DNA of 64,000 bases, from NCBI GenBank assembly GCA_037957365.1, contig JARHVA010000021.1, positions 3,216,001 to 3,280,000 on the forward strand. The letters are read 5' to 3'. Source of the DNA: Torreya grandis. Its lineage: Eukaryota > Streptophyta > Pinopsida > Cupressales > Taxaceae. Every line of letters starts with the position of its first letter. Positions within the stretch are counted from its first letter, which is position 1. The notes below the pieces were generated by a model. The model was not told the origin of the DNA, made no database searches, and was given only the letters and a program-made list of their open reading frames with translations. Positions 1 through 13,489 of this stretch are shown piece after piece. The position numbers and the translations under genes were made by a program.

Positions 1-1400
1 GATCAAGTGGATCATGGCACTAAATCATCTCATAGCTAGTATCATTATGTGAACTTTATGAAACTTATTGGTCAAGTAGACAATTTGTGATAAACATGTG
101 AATGTGTTTTAACTCTCTACTTTACTTATTCAAATCCATGCTCAAGGAAAAGTATAATTTTGTAATGAGAAATGAATGTTATGAACATATTTATTTGTAT
201 TTTAATTAAGCATGCTAACTTTTTTTGAAAATTAATGATCTCTATTGCTTGATTAGATGAAAATTAGTTTGGGGGAAATTAGGTTCAACTATTTTTAAAT
301 GCTTGACAAGAGGACCTTTTTCATTTTGAAACATATACTATAACTTGATATATATTTAGGTTATTGAATAAATTTGTATTAGCTACATATTTGGAGATAT
401 TTCATATTTCACTTCATTTAATAGTTGAATATAATGATATTGAATCTAAATATTGATCTTGGATAAATCATGGTACGATATTCATGGTTACTTACAAGAT
501 TTAGATTATTTATAGAAGAATTATTTAGATTCATCTCATTATCTAACTAAAGGCATAAATAAGTTCTTTATATGCTTCCAAAGACTAGAATGAGCTATAT
601 TTAGATCTATGTGATTTATTTCCTTATAAATGCATTCTTACATTGCAATTTATTATGTTGAAAGTTTAGAATAATTGTGCATTTTGAATCATCACATTTA
701 AATAGTTTAAATTAATAAGTTGAATTTCTAACTGACCCTACTTTTTCTACTCTCTAAGTATATAAAATATATAATGTGATATTTCACCTTATACTAGCCT
801 CCTATGTGTAATGCGATTTCCATCATCATGAATAGATATTCATGACTAACCTAGTCTGAAATATTAAAATGAATGGATCTGGATATTAGCCCTATAAATT
901 TATTATATACTAATGGTTATTAAATAGATTAGTTATTCTTGTTTATTAAATAATAGAAAATGGTGTTGAATAATGATTTCATATCTAAACTCATTCTTAT
1001 CTATTTTATGTTGCAATTAAATGGACATTTTACAAGAAATGGAAGCCAATAACTATCCATTACATATCATGAGTAAATATGTGCTTTTTAATGAATAATT
1101 GTAATATTAATTGTGAATATATTATGAATAATAAGATTATGGACTTAAAATATTAATAATCTAAGAATTGCCTCAGAACTGAAGTGATGATTTCAAAGGA
1201 GAAATCCAAATATGATTTGGGTATAATATATTTTGGTTAACAAGAACATGACATTTCATATTATAATTGACGTAGTGTTTAATTTATCTTGAGTGTCTAT
1301 GAAATCAATAAGTAACTATGTCCATTAATGGATTCAAAAATTATTAATGTGCTTAGGTGTTACATGAAAAAATGGCATGAATTAACATGGATTGAAAATA
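1..1400 (-). repeat. Inverted copy of the TAXI-locus spacer
   Basis: Read on the minus strand, this stretch follows the spacer seen directly at 53030-54180, and less closely 25600-27000, 40380-41640 and 56215-57200. Landmarks in the same order are the run around 241-300 (TTGCTTGATTAGATGAAAA), the TTCATGGTTACTT block near 485 and the TTCACCTTATACTAG block near 785. It looks closest to the 53-kb copy. No open frame of note occurs. The copy continues beyond the left edge of the window. It shows that the locus duplications extend over the whole window and in both orientations. Confidence 0.8.
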
Positions 1401-1499
1401 TTTGATTGAAATATGATTAAAATTTTAATTAATAAATATAAAAATTATTCTATTAATTGGATCAAAGATGTAGATACAAATCTCTCAAAAAATATGTCA

Positions 1500-4400
1500 A
1501 TGGTGGTGATGGGATAGTCAACAACATAAGAGTAAAATGCTTACTATAGAACATATGAACATGAAGAGAAAGATTCCATGACTTCCAGTGTGACTACAAA
1601 CAAAAGTCCCATCCAACAATAATATCACCAAGCAGCATAAAAAGTCCACAATGCAATAAGCTACAATGGATGATAGTTATGAAATGAGAGATATAGGCTC
1701 CAAAAAATACATATACCTAATAAAATATTAAACAACCAAAGAACATCAAAAGGAAAGAGAAGAAATGTGTAGTTGAAGAAGCTAAGTGGTAGAGGAACCT
1801 CACTTATAGATTATTATCAATCAAAAATCCACCCTGAACGAACATGAATACATAGGATAAGTAACATCCAAAGAATTTTTAGGTAGATCATGTCTGACTA
1901 CTATAGTCTCAAGTTTCTCAGGCCTGAGTGAAGGTGTAGAAGAGCCCATATATAGCTCATAATCCTTATGAAGAGTGGAGTGAATAAAATATGGAGTTCC
2001 ATCACCAAAGATCCCAACAAAGATGAAACACCTACATCATAACCAATGCCATGCCAAGAAATCCACATAACAGGCTGAATAGGACAAATAATGCCTTGTA
2101 AACACTTATTAATGCCTACAAGTCTGGTAGTGTGACCCATGAAATGAAGCATGTAGAAGCCAAAGCTAGTGGTATGTTGTTCAAAAGAAGTAGACATATG
2201 TGTATGAAGAACTAGAGTGTGATATGCAGAGTGTGCAATAGTAGTAGGCACATAAATATCATCTAAAATAATAGGAGTAACATGAATAATGGGCTACTTG
2301 AAAGGTGGTAAATCACACTGTAAAAGTGCATCAACTAGATGTGTACCAGATTCAGTACATAATGACATACCAACTATTTTCTTCTATAGAGAACATATGA
2401 AGGCATCCTTTCCAAAATCATGGAGTGCAGAAGATAATTTTACATCAAAAGTTTCTTGTTTTCTTCTTGAAGTTATAGGAAAGAGGCCATTTGATCAATG
2501 GGTTACTTAAGACTTGGTAGGGTACTATCAAGAATCATACCAAAATAAAAATAGGAGAAACAACCATTGTATCAAAATGTGCATCAATAAGTGGAAAAGG
2601 TGAAGGTACCTCATCCAAGTGACTACCAGTAGTCAAATCTACATCATGAGTAGTATTAAGGGGCTGTATAATTGTCTCATCCTAAAAAAACATATCCTCA
2701 CTAACAATGGAAAGAGGAAAAGAACTAATAGGAGAAGATGAAGATGCCAAAGAGTCCTCATGAAAATTGCCATCAAGAATCATACCCATATAAATGGGAG
2801 GATATGGTGGAGAAACAATGTCACAAATATAATAATCCTCACTATGAGAGGAAGGAGAATAAGGAAGGACATGTGGAGGTGATCTAACCTCATCAAACAA
2901 TATAGAAATAATGTCCTATGCTTCCTTAGGTGATGTGGTATGTTTAATGTGAAATTATAAACTCTTAGAAACATGGAGGCAAATAAACAAAAGTGCCTTC
3001 TTTTACAAGGATGCATATCATACAATGTCATTCTCATTTGTGAAAATGGGAAAATAACCAAGTATAACTCTCCACAATCCCTTCATATGCAAGTGCATCT
3101 ACATTTTGGTTTTCTAGGAGGTATAGTTGGAAGAACTAAGGGGTTAAAACATACATGATTCCATACCCAAAAATGGAAAAGACCAATAATGGAAAAATGG
3201 TCAAAGAGGGATGTCAGTTACCACCTAAAATGCATCTGTGAATACAATAAGTGGCACAAAAGAGGACAAAACACTCTAAAAGTAGGATGTTAGACTATGA
3301 AAAAAATACATCTTATTTACAAATCATACCAAAAAATGAAATGTTTTATGAGGGGTTCTCACCACCTGTGAGACTGGACCTCACCCTCCATCTCTGACAA
3401 CTGAGAGGGAAAATGGAAATAGTGAAAAAATGTCTCCCATTAATAAGGTTTACAAAATAATAGAAATAAAGGCCATTTACAAAAAATATACACCCCTTAC
3501 AATATAATGCCACCTATTCACTTTGTTTAATAATTCACCTCCATTAAGAATGCCACTACTTTCAAAATATAGCCTCTCAAAATAATCTCTTATTCTTAAA
3601 AAAATAGGCCTTCTAAAAAAAATCCACTTTAGTGGATGGTGTATAAAGTCATGAATTCACAATTGAGAAGTACAAAGTTAGTCAAGCCAACTCAGGTACA
3701 AATCTTCTTGAGAATGTTATATCAAATTTTCTATTTAAACATTAAAAAAAGCATCAGTTTGAAATGAAAAAATGAACCAAAATTTTATGTAAGATTGATA
3801 GGTGGAGGCTAAGCTTAAACATAGATCCTACAGCTCAATAGGCATTAGCAAAGAAATGGGTTGTTGGAGACCCAATCAAATACTGATCTAAAGATACAAC
3901 AAATTCCCTATAGATGGATTTGGAGGTGGTTGAATCATGTAGGCCTATGGTTGAAGCAAATACCAACACCTCATATAGACCTATAAACTAAAGTGTAGAT
4001 CAAATTAGCAGGGAGCTCGAGATAGAGTGTTGATGGTGATGGTTGACTGAGGTAATGGGAGTGGGAGATTAGACGACATAGAAGATACCAAATAAGTGTT
4101 AAAAAATTGGGAAAGGTGTCTTTGAACTAGTTCAAACCACATTCATGATAGAACCTCTACTAATACCAAAATAAATATCTTCCAAGTTCAAAATAGCTCA
4201 ACAAACTTTTGGAGGACAAGACAAAATAGGAGGAAGGCCATGTGGAGTATAGTTGACCAATGATGGAATTTATCTAGCATGGAGGAAACCATGCACGATC
4301 GATCCCAATACATAAACATATATTATGTATCTAGCCCATAAGGTTTTGAAACCTCCAATAATGCACTAAGATTAAATTGATAACTATGCATCTTTCTAAA

Positions 4401-4981
4401 TGTTAAAATAGTACCGTAAAGATAAAAAACAATAAAATAATGAATCTGAGATGGCACCAAAGGTGGAGTGTATTGAGCTATCTGACATGGAAGAGTTTAA
4501 TTCTCTAAAATATCAAACCAAATCTAACACTTATATAATGTGAAGAAGGTCAGAGGGATGATACTCCCGTATATTTCTCTCTACTCCACTTAAAATAGAT
4601 TTAAGCCAATCCAATGAAAAAATTAATAGCTAAAACAACAAACATGTGAAGATGAATGGACTAGCTGTGTGGAGAAGAGTTTGTTTAAAAGAGAAGGCTA
4701 CAAAAATCTCATAATGGCCAAGTTAAATTAATATGCACTCAGAGTTGAGATGAGATGGGCTATCAATCACTTTTTCCAATATCTTTGAGCAAAACCCAAT
4801 ACAATTTAAAGATCCAAACTAAATGTTTAGCCTTCAAAAAATAAATCATATGGAAAACCCCCCCAAAATGAATGGTATGGCTTATAAAAAGCCATAAAAT
4901 TATATCATTTTGTATGAAAAGAAAATTATAAATAAGTCTTGAACACAAAGATAAATCACTAAGTAATAGCTGCAAGGAATT
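1500..4981 (-). mobile_element. Interior of a truncated copia-like LTR element (tentative)
   Basis: This stretch lies downstream, on the minus strand, of a tRNA-Met primer-binding site and an LTR-like block at 4982-5406, so it should be the interior of that element. No matching second LTR was found near 1400-1600, so the left part is lost or too diverged. Minus-strand frames stay fairly open around 1901-2251 and 2682-3061, but I could not assign gag, protease, integrase or RT motifs to them. The assignment rests on position, not on domains. Confidence 0.35.
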
Positions 4982-4993
4982 GCTCTGATACCA
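4982..4993 (-). other. Primer-binding site (initiator tRNA-Met type)
   Basis: The minus strand reads TGGTATCAGAGC, the 12-base sequence used by most plant Ty1/copia elements to bind the 3' end of initiator tRNA-Met. It lies next to the LTR-like block that follows, as expected for a minus-oriented element. Confidence 0.75.
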
Positions 4994-5406
4994 TTTCAGA
5001 GTTCTAAAAGAACTCATAACCTGTAGGATCACTCCTATAAATAATTACTATAGAAAAAACATCTTAGACATTATGCATATAGACAAGTTGCTTGATTATT
5101 TCCTCAAAGAATAATACAACTTGTAAGTTTCTCTCTCCACCTCTCTAAGAGAAGTAATAAGAGTGCCTATTAAATAGGCATAAAAATTTATTATGCACAA
5201 CAAATAATTTGTTGTGTGAAATAAATATTAGTTGATATGGAATATTTGCACACACAAAATAGGTGTGAAAATATTTGACACATAACAACTAATTAAGTAA
5301 CTCCCAATAAAACTTAACTCTTAAATGAGTGTGAACATAGCTAGAAACAAAACTATTTTGGTAAAATCCCAAACCACTAGCCAGTGTGAACACATCCACT
5401 CCAACA
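4994..5406 (-). repeat. LTR-like block of a copia-type element
   Basis: On the minus strand the block starts TGTTGGAGTGGATG, a typical plant LTR start, and ends next to the TGGTATCAGAGC site, giving a length near 410 bases. The minus-strand end does not show a clean CA terminus, so it is degraded. Its right edge at 5406 coincides with the edge of the next LTR at 5407. No partner LTR was found in the window. Confidence 0.55.
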
Positions 5407-5975
5407 CATAGTTCTCCCACCTAGAGTATTTATTATAATATTCCTCCTTTGCTACATGTAAGCATCTAGAGAAGGATTGAATACTTGATAATGCTTTGAT
5501 AAACTTGGATATAATAGGATTTTGATTTGGATTAAGGCTAATTTAAATGAAAGAATAGAAATTAGGAAGAATAGGGATGCTTCTCTTAGTGTGCAATAGT
5601 ATAAGTGTGCCAAAATAATGAAATTTCTAAGAGATAGAATAAGTGGCTTAGATGTGCATTTATATCAATCTAAAATGGGTGAAACATCATGATACCTAGC
5701 TTAAAAATATGGACCAACCTATAAGGAAGGGTTTAAATTTGAAAAAAAGCCATTGATGGGAGAGGGGAAAGATCAACTGATAAAGGTCAGGATTGACTAG
5801 TGATCCCAATCCATGCAAGTTGATTTTGACTTAGAGAAGGTAAAGAAATTGAAATGTCTATAAAAATGCTTAGGGTTTTTAGCAATTAATAATATTTTTG
5901 TAGGTGTAAAATAACCACCTAGAAGGTATGGTATATACAAGTACTTAGGATGGGGTGAGGTGGTAAAATAAGATC
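5407..5975 (-). repeat. 3' LTR of the gypsy element
   Basis: Direct repeat of 12909-13480. Shared blocks include GTTCTCCCACCTAGAGT at the left edge, a run ending GAAATTAGGAAGAATAGGGA, the AAAATGGGTGAAACATCATG block and GTTGATTTTGACTTAGAGAA. Similarity ends just after GTGAGGTGGT near 5963-5975. The exact right end is uncertain because no clear terminal dinucleotide is left. Confidence 0.85.
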
Positions 5976-7999
5976 AATTTAAAATCTCAAATAAATTAAG
6001 TTAAATGTGGTTTAAAACTAACATTATCAAGTATTCATGAATAAATTTGAGTGCCTACATTTTTCCCTCATTTAATTTATAAATGATATTACAAGAGTAA
6101 AAGGAATGATATACTTGAGTGCGTACAACACAATTTTCCTTTTTGAGAAAGCTCCAATCATGCAAGGTGTTCCATGGTAAATCATATAATTATGCAAAAT
6201 TAGTTAATATCCATATGTGAAATTAATAATTAAATGTAAATTGAACTCAAAAATATTTTAAAGAATAAGGAAATAATACATCTGTATGTGTGAAACTAAT
6301 ATTTCACTTGTAACTTTTATTGAAGATGATGCTTCCTTAAAGCATTAGATAATTGGTGATTCCCATAAGGCACTTGGAGATATTAATTCCTTTGTTGAAC
6401 CATGGATAATTTAGGGTGATCAAGCCACAATTTTAAGTGAACATGTATAAAAAACATTACCCATTGAGGGATGCAAAAACCTCAATTTGTGTTGTTTGTC
6501 TTTGTAACCCCACTATGAAAATGAGTTGGAATCCACAATGAATTTTCAAGATATAATATTGGAGGCCATTAAATCTCCAATATGAATTATGCACTTAAAT
6601 AAATCAACCACTATAAATTGCATACATATTTAATTGTTACTTTGTTCCTTTCTACTTGTAAGCATTATAAAAAAAGAATGGATAACATCCATGCTCCCAC
6701 TATGACCTTAGATAAAAAGTAGTAATTAAATTAAGGCATGAATATGTATCATTCCCCCATGTGATAAATGTAAAATCTATAACTCTATGTAGACGTAAAT
6801 ATTTTTAATTTTTGATTGAAGATTGTGAGCATATGCCTATGCATATGGACCCAAAACATTTGAATCTATAATATGTTCCTATAATGTGAATGCATATGCA
6901 TGAAATATGCCCTCATAATCTATACCAATAATTGAATATTGAACATTATGAATTCTCTTAAATTATATTTTTTTAAATCAAAAAATGATTTTCTACTTAT
7001 AAAGGATTATTTCATGTATCAAAAGCCCACTAAAATGCCCCGATTTTGAAGTGAGAATGTGTCTTGAAATTAAATTATCTTAAAATAAAAATTTATTATG
7101 TCACACAAAACAAGATGTAGTTATTTAATATCTTAGAATATGTGAAAATGTATGTCATCATAGTAATATATGTATCATTCAAAATATGTATGTAACATAT
7201 GATCCAAGGCCTAAAGTGTCACATATAGATAAACGTTTCTAGTTTTAATGGAAAAATATTATGTAATAATTAGTGCATGATATAGAGAAAGTTTTTTCAT
7301 GAATAGTAATGTTGTGTAAATTGAAACTGGGTATAATATCAAAAAATTAGATGTATTAAGGATGTGTTAGTATAATTTTTGATTTTATTGTGTAAAAATC
7401 TACAAGCTAGTATCAACATGTTTAAGATAGTATAAATAATCAATCTTTATTATTTTTGGTTGATTTTATTTATGATGAAACATATAGTCTATTTTATTTA
7501 GATTGTGAAAAAACAATCTAAATGAAAAAGGAGGTACTTTTAGATCACTATTCTGGAATTTTAAAATTAGAAAAGTGAAAAATAAGAGCCAATAGGCCAA
7601 AAAGACACAAAACACTAAGGGATACAAGATTGACCAAATTGATTTTGATTTTGTCATTATGTTAAGTATAATATATTTGTAAGTGCATGATATTCATAGG
7701 TTTTAATTATTGTGTAGATAATCAATAAGCTCTAGTACCCACTTTTTATGTAATCACAAATGGACCCAGCCAAGTAGGTTTTAATTTTCCTTAATTTTCC
7801 TTATATATATTTGTATTCTTCTTATTTTATTTTAATACTATATCCCCCACTTGAAACTCTTGATTATGAACCTTTTTTCCATATGCACATTTGTTGTGAT
7901 CTTGATAGACTTTAAGGTGTTTAATAGCTTGAATACACTTTCAATCAAATAATTCTAATTCTTGTAATCATTTTTCATGATATTCACTATAATTGATTA

Positions 8000-8210
8000 T
8001 GTGGTAGTTTTTATTCTATGATGTAAAAAAGAGAATATGGGGAAACCTTTGTTGGTGTATGCACATTTGTGTGATATGCTCATAGTGTATACATAATCTG
8101 ATTGTGTTAATATGTGCCATGCTTTGCAACTCTTTTTCTTAAAATATTGGTAATAATTTTATTTGTAGCTTCTGCTTGACCATTACCTTGTGGATGATAT
8201 GGTGTAGAAA
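8000..8210 (-). pseudogene. Ty3/gypsy integrase C-terminal fragment
   Basis: The minus strand at about 8131-8206 encodes the hallmark [17 protein letters not shown] of the integrase core, immediately before its C-terminal region. A second conserved block with the sense of HTPTKVSPYSL follows near 8000-8070. Stops interrupt the frame between them. Integrase would insert the element's cDNA; this copy cannot be made. Confidence 0.85.
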
Positions 8211-10153
8211 ATATGTGAATTTTTCACAAAATTTATTATTTTTTTTAAGGATGATCTATTATTTTTAAAAATAACTGATGGAAGTCCAAACCTTGCAATA
8301 ATATGTCATTAAGAATTGACATATATCTTCACTTGTAGTAGGTTGTAAAGGTATGGCCTCAACCCATTTTTTGAAATTATTTATAGTTGTAATAATGAAG
8401 TTGTGACCATCTGATGATTCTATATTTATCTTTACAATCAAAACAAATCCCCAAAGTAAAAATGGCCAAGGTGAAACAATGGGTTGTAATTCATATGATG
8501 GATCATGATTTAGGTTGCTATCTTTTTAAATTTATGTACAAAGTTTTATATGTTCATGACATTCTTACTCCATCGTAGGCCAATAGTATCCTCTTTTTAA
8601 TAATTTTTTAGACATAATTTTTTCACTAAAGTGATAGCCACATGCACTATCATGTACTTACAATATGGTTATTTTTATCTTCTTCACAATTTAGACATCA
8701 GAGTAGTTTCTCATCAAATGATATTTTAAATATAGATCCATTGATAAGAATGTAACATGTAGCCTATCATTATAATTTTTTATTTTCATTGTATGTAGAA
8801 TTATTTGGTATGACTACCTTATGTGTGTGTGTATGAATTTATTGTGCTATGAGTAATTACTAGTACTTATAGATCCTCTACTTGTGATATAGATACAAAT
8901 GATTGTTGTAGTTATTATATAGTAAAAATGGAATGACCACATTTAATGTCAATATGGATTAATGAAGCAATACTAGCCATGGCATCCATGTGTGTATTAT
9001 ATTTTTAGGGATGCTTTCTATGAGAAGGTATTCAAAATGTGCCATTAACCACTATACCAATTATTTATATGGAACTAGATTTTATTATTTTGTTTGGTAT
9101 ATGTCTAACACTTGATTAACCACTAGTTGAGAGATCCATATACATGTAATGTTTTATTTGTAATGTGCATGATGTATATAAACCTAATATTAGTGATTTA
9201 TATTCTACTATGTTATTTGTATAGGAAGACCCCAAATGATATTCAAATGACATAGGTTGGCCTTAAGGTGTAATGAAAACAATACTAACACTAATACTTA
9301 TGGAACATTTATGTCCATCAAAGTACATGGTCCAAATGTCATCATCAATGTGATATGAAGTGAATTCATCTCTAAAATCATCATTAATCAATAGTGTATC
9401 TATTAATGGAGATAATGCTAGTTGGTTTGTGATAACTTATCCTTTTAGTGATTTTTGAGAAATAAATTTTAAATCAAATTTCATGAGTAACATGCTGAAT
9501 TTATAAATACATCAAGATAGATGTGATTTGGACATCTGAAATACGAGTGGGTCCATTTTTGTGATAATTTGTCTCTCACTATTCAACATGTACTATTGTA
9601 AATTATGTGGTAAAAATCAATGCATGACATAATTTTTCTATAATACTATAATTATTTGCATCATTTACCAAAGTGAGAATAATATAATACACTACACATT
9701 CCATATGATCATCATCATATTGTGCCAATAAATCCACTAAAGAATGATCTATAATAGAGATACATAATAATAAGGTCCTTTCAGGAATAGGTAGAATGAG
9801 AATAGGTGGTTGAAGTAAATATTATTTGATAGCATCAAATATTTATTTTAAATATTTCATCCCATTCAAATATTTTTCCCCTTTTAATAATTATGTAAAA
9901 GTTTGTGTTTTATCTACAATTTGAGCCACAAAACATTTGATTCCCTAATTTTTTCCTTGTAAAAATTTTAATTACTTTAATCCTTTTGGTGGAGTCATGT
10001 ATAAAATGTATTTTACCTTTTTGGGATGAATTTAAAATCCTTTTTGAGATATAATGTATCCTAATAAATTCACATAAGTCATACCATAGTCACATTTATT
10101 TGGTTTAAAGTGTACATTGTATTTGTAGAGGTGCTAAAAATTTTGTTATAAAT

Positions 10154-10570
10154 TTATGGTGAGATTTTGTCATAATTTAGATTTAGATAATAAATCATCC
10201 ACATAGTCTTCAATGCACTCATAAGTAGATGTAACATTATGTAATCCAAAATGAATGGATATATAGGAAAATGTTCTCCAAGGTGTAAGAAATGATCTTT
10301 TTTCTCGATCTCCAGGATTAATTTTGATTTGATTATATCCATAAAATCCCAACTATAGAACCTATAATAATGTTAATATTTAGAAAAGGAAATTCATATT
10401 TTGGAAAAGATTTATTTAAATCCTGATAATATATACAACATCATATTTATCCATTAGGTTTTGTAATAGGTATTATGTTGGATACCCATCTATGATAGTC
10501 AATAGCTCAAATAAATATTGCATCTAATAACCTTTAAAGTAAATTTTCAACCAACAATGACAATTTGGGA
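10154..10570 (-). pseudogene. Ty3/gypsy reverse transcriptase fragment
   Basis: Minus-strand translation shows the consecutive RT landmarks of gypsy elements: WVSNIIPITKPNG near 10450-10490, QDLNKSFPKYEFP near 10390-10430, GYNQIKI near 10320-10340 and YVDDLLSKSK near 10170-10200. About 20 residues usually found between the AxTYQR region and the YVDD box are missing, so there is an internal deletion. Stops and frameshifts separate the blocks. Confidence 0.88.
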
Positions 10571-10860
10571 TGCATCTTTATGATTTTTATGTTATAGGTT
10601 GTGCATATAGATATAATATTATATTATGCATCGCTACTGTAGGATTTATGCCTGACATATCTAAATAAGCCTAAGCAAATAATTTTGGATAATCATTTAA
10701 AACTTGTTAAAGACATGTATACTATTTTTTTGTAACATGGTTTACAATATTATTGGATGTGGGTATTTAACTTTTACAAAATTGAATTCTAGTTTTTATT
10801 TATCAAGTAAAGATGAGATATCCTCAACATAGGGTGCTACAGGGATAATATCTGGACCAT

Positions 10861-11110
10861 CTAGTTGGACATGTATATTAGATTCATCAGTCTCCTTGAA
10901 AAATATGTTTTAAACATGCATGAAGAGTATATGGTACTACATAAATTTATGGAATCCATGGTCTTCCCAATAATATGTTGTAAAAATCCTTGGATGTGCA
11001 TATCATAATGAACAAAAGCATTAGATTCTATACCTAACAATTTTAAGAAATATATATTACACATTTAATCTTGATCCATTATCAACCAATACCCATTTAG
11101 CCACCTTATT
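10861..11110 (-). pseudogene. Ty3/gypsy aspartic protease fragment
   Basis: The minus strand near 11071-11090 encodes VLVDNGSRLNV. The D-N-G-S box corresponds to the D-S/T-G catalytic motif of retroelement proteases with the second position changed, as in several plant gypsy lineages. It lies upstream of RT in the right order. The frame shifts just after the motif. Confidence 0.7.
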
Positions 11111-11767
11111 GTGAATTTGTACTTGAATGTATAATTAGAGGTGTTGGTATGTTATATACTTAGGAGGTAAAAATTATTTCTCAAAGGAGATAATTTATTT
11201 ATTCCATCATAATTTATTAACAATATAAATGATATAATAAGGTTCCACATCACTTGGTACCATGGTGTTTTTTAATACCACATAAATGAGATCTTTATAG
11301 ATAAGCATTATTTTAAGTAAGTCTAATAAAAATCTTAGCTTGGGTATGTTGTAGTTAATTAGGAATATCATACCATTTTTTTTAATTTTTGTGGGAGGTG
11401 GATGGGGTTGAGGAGGGTTTGGTACAATAAAATTAATTATCCCTCCCCTTCGTATTGTGACAACCATACATACACTTTGCCCATTATAAGAAGAAATTAA
11501 AAGGTCTTGACATTATTAATTAATCATTTGATCCTGATGAGATTTGATCCATTTTATTACATGATTATTAAATATTTTCCTTATTTGGGGAAGACAACAT
11601 GTAATGAAAACTAGAAAAGCTTGAAGCAATACATAAATAGTGTGATCATCCATTATAGCTATATATTGTTTCCAATTTGAGAAGCAAATAACATAAACCT
11701 AAAATTTAGGTCCTAAAAAAAGAGGAATTTTTGTGTATGGAGATTAATAAATTCATTTGAAATTAAA

Positions 11768-11930
11768 GGCCAAAAGAAAGTTATCTCAGTATTAGATACC
11801 AAATCTGAGGTCAAAAGAATGTTCTTTCAGTGTTAGATATTGAATCTAAGGTTAAAAGAAAGATTTTTTAGTGTTAGATATTAAATACATGGCAAAAATA
11901 AGGATATAATAATGTTAGATGTTTAGGAAT
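11768..11930. repeat. 41-bp minisatellite, four copies
   Basis: Units start near 11769, 11810, 11851 and 11892. The core alternates CAAAAGAA with CAGTGTTAGATA. The array lies inside the gypsy element, in its gag or leader region. Confidence 0.75.
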
Positions 11931-12095
11931 TTATCTAAACCCTAAGATAATTATTTTAAGTAATGCTAAAAAAATGTATGAGTTTACCAATATATTTTAT
12001 CATAATTTGGAATTAATTGGTGTATTAACTCTAATTAAGATAAAATTATTTGAAGGCTAGAAAATTTTGTATATTGACTTATAACTAGAAGAATG

Positions 12096-12685
12096 AAATT
12101 AAAGTATTAAAATGGACAAAGCTCAAATGAATGAATGAATATAATTATAAAAAATATAAAGAAAACAAGAATATTTAGCTGATTACTAGCCATTAGATTG
12201 ATGTGTGAGACTGAAAGATAATTGGAATGATTAACTCAAGGCTAATTATGTAGATGTAATTGAAACACCAACTATCACAATTCTAGGTCAGAATGATTTG
12301 AAAATAGTCAGAATTGACTATATCTCTTGAATCCTAAGGTTTGATCTTTTCTTGCACTAGAAAATAAATAACTAATGATATAGTCAAAAGGAAATTAAAG
12401 TACTAAAATGGACAAATCTCAAAGGAATTCAATAATATAACTATGAAAAACATAAATAGGACAAGAAGAATTAGTTGATTACTTTATTAGATTGAATGTG
12501 TGTGACTTAAAGATAGATAGAGTGATTAACTCATACCTAATTATGTGCATGCAATTGAAACAATAACTGTCACTATTCTAGGCCAAAATTGATTGAAAAT
12601 ATCTAAGATTGGCTGTCTTTTGACCCTAAGGATTAATATTTAACTGTGTTAGAAAACATAAAAATGATGATACAATCACCTACAC
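12096..12685. repeat. 296-bp tandem duplication inside the gypsy element
   Basis: The block starting AAATTAAAGTA at 12096 is repeated from 12392. Shared runs include AAAATGGACAAA, GATTAACTCA, CTAATTATGT and AATTGAAACA. The two halves have diverged by substitutions and small indels, so the duplication is old. It lies next to the 5' LTR, where the leader of the element would be. Confidence 0.75.
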
Positions 12686-12908
12686 CTAATTAAAATATGA
12701 TTATATGTGGAAAATTTACCTTAAACTTTGTGACCTACAAATGACCTTTTCAAGGTTGAAACCCCATTAGGTTTTATGATAGTTGAAAACCTCTAAAAAT
12801 AAAAGGGTGTGGGTGGGGGAGTAATGGACTAAGTTGACCCTCATCACCCTCATGATGATTAAATTCTAATTACATATATAAATTACTCTAAAGAGGGAAT
12901 CAAGCCCA

Positions 12909-13480
12909 TGTAGTTCTCCCACCTAGAGTGCTTAGTTCAATATTTATTCTTTGCTACATATATGCATATGGAGATAAATTGAATGATTTATAATGATTTT
13001 TTTGACTTGGATATAATAGGTTCATGACTTAGATAAAGGTTTCTTCAAGTGAATAAAATTGAAATTAGGAAGAATAGGGAAGCTTCACTCAATTTTTAAT
13101 AGTATAAATGTGCCCAAATAATGAAATATCCAAGTGGTAGAAAATGTGCTTTAAATGTGCATTTATAACAATCCAAAATGGGTGAAACATCATGATAACT
13201 ATTCTAAAAATATGGACCAACTTATAAATAAGGGTTTAAATTTGAAAAATGGCCATTATAGTAAATAGGTAAGATCGACCGATAAAGGTTCGGATTGATT
13301 GGTTATCTTGACCCATGTGGGTTGATTTTGACCTAGAGAAGGTAAAGAAATTGAAATGTATGTAAAAATTATTAGAGGACTTTTTATCAATTAAGAAAAT
13401 TGATGTAGGTGTAGAACAAGAAATTATAATGGACTGGTATGTAAAAGTACTTAAGATATAGTGAGGTGGTGATACTATTA
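12909..13480 (-). repeat. 5' LTR of the gypsy element
   Basis: Direct repeat of 5407-5975, starting TGTAGTTCTCCC. On the minus strand the leader follows immediately below 12909, but I could not match it to a known tRNA primer-binding site. Confidence 0.85.
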
Positions 13481-13489
13481 CTGGTTAAG

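Larger units (their letters stand above)
5407..13480 (-). mobile_element. Decayed full-length Ty3/gypsy retrotransposon
   Basis: Two direct repeats of about 570 bases (5407-5975 and 12909-13480) bound a 6.9-kb interior. Minus-strand motifs inside occur in the order protease, reverse transcriptase, integrase. That order defines Ty3/gypsy elements. Every frame is broken by many stops and frameshifts, so the element is dead. The two LTRs differ at many positions, which implies an old insertion. No target-site duplication was recognised. Confidence 0.85.

Noticed and set aside
1901..3061. Minus-strand frames of 72-116 codons in the copia-like interior, considered as a host gene
   Set aside because: No domain, start signal or coding-type composition; kept only as unassigned element interior.
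4982..4993. TGGTATCAGAGC-type sites considered as parts of tRNA genes
   Set aside because: No cloverleaf surrounds any of the sites; they lie next to LTR ends and are primer-binding sites.
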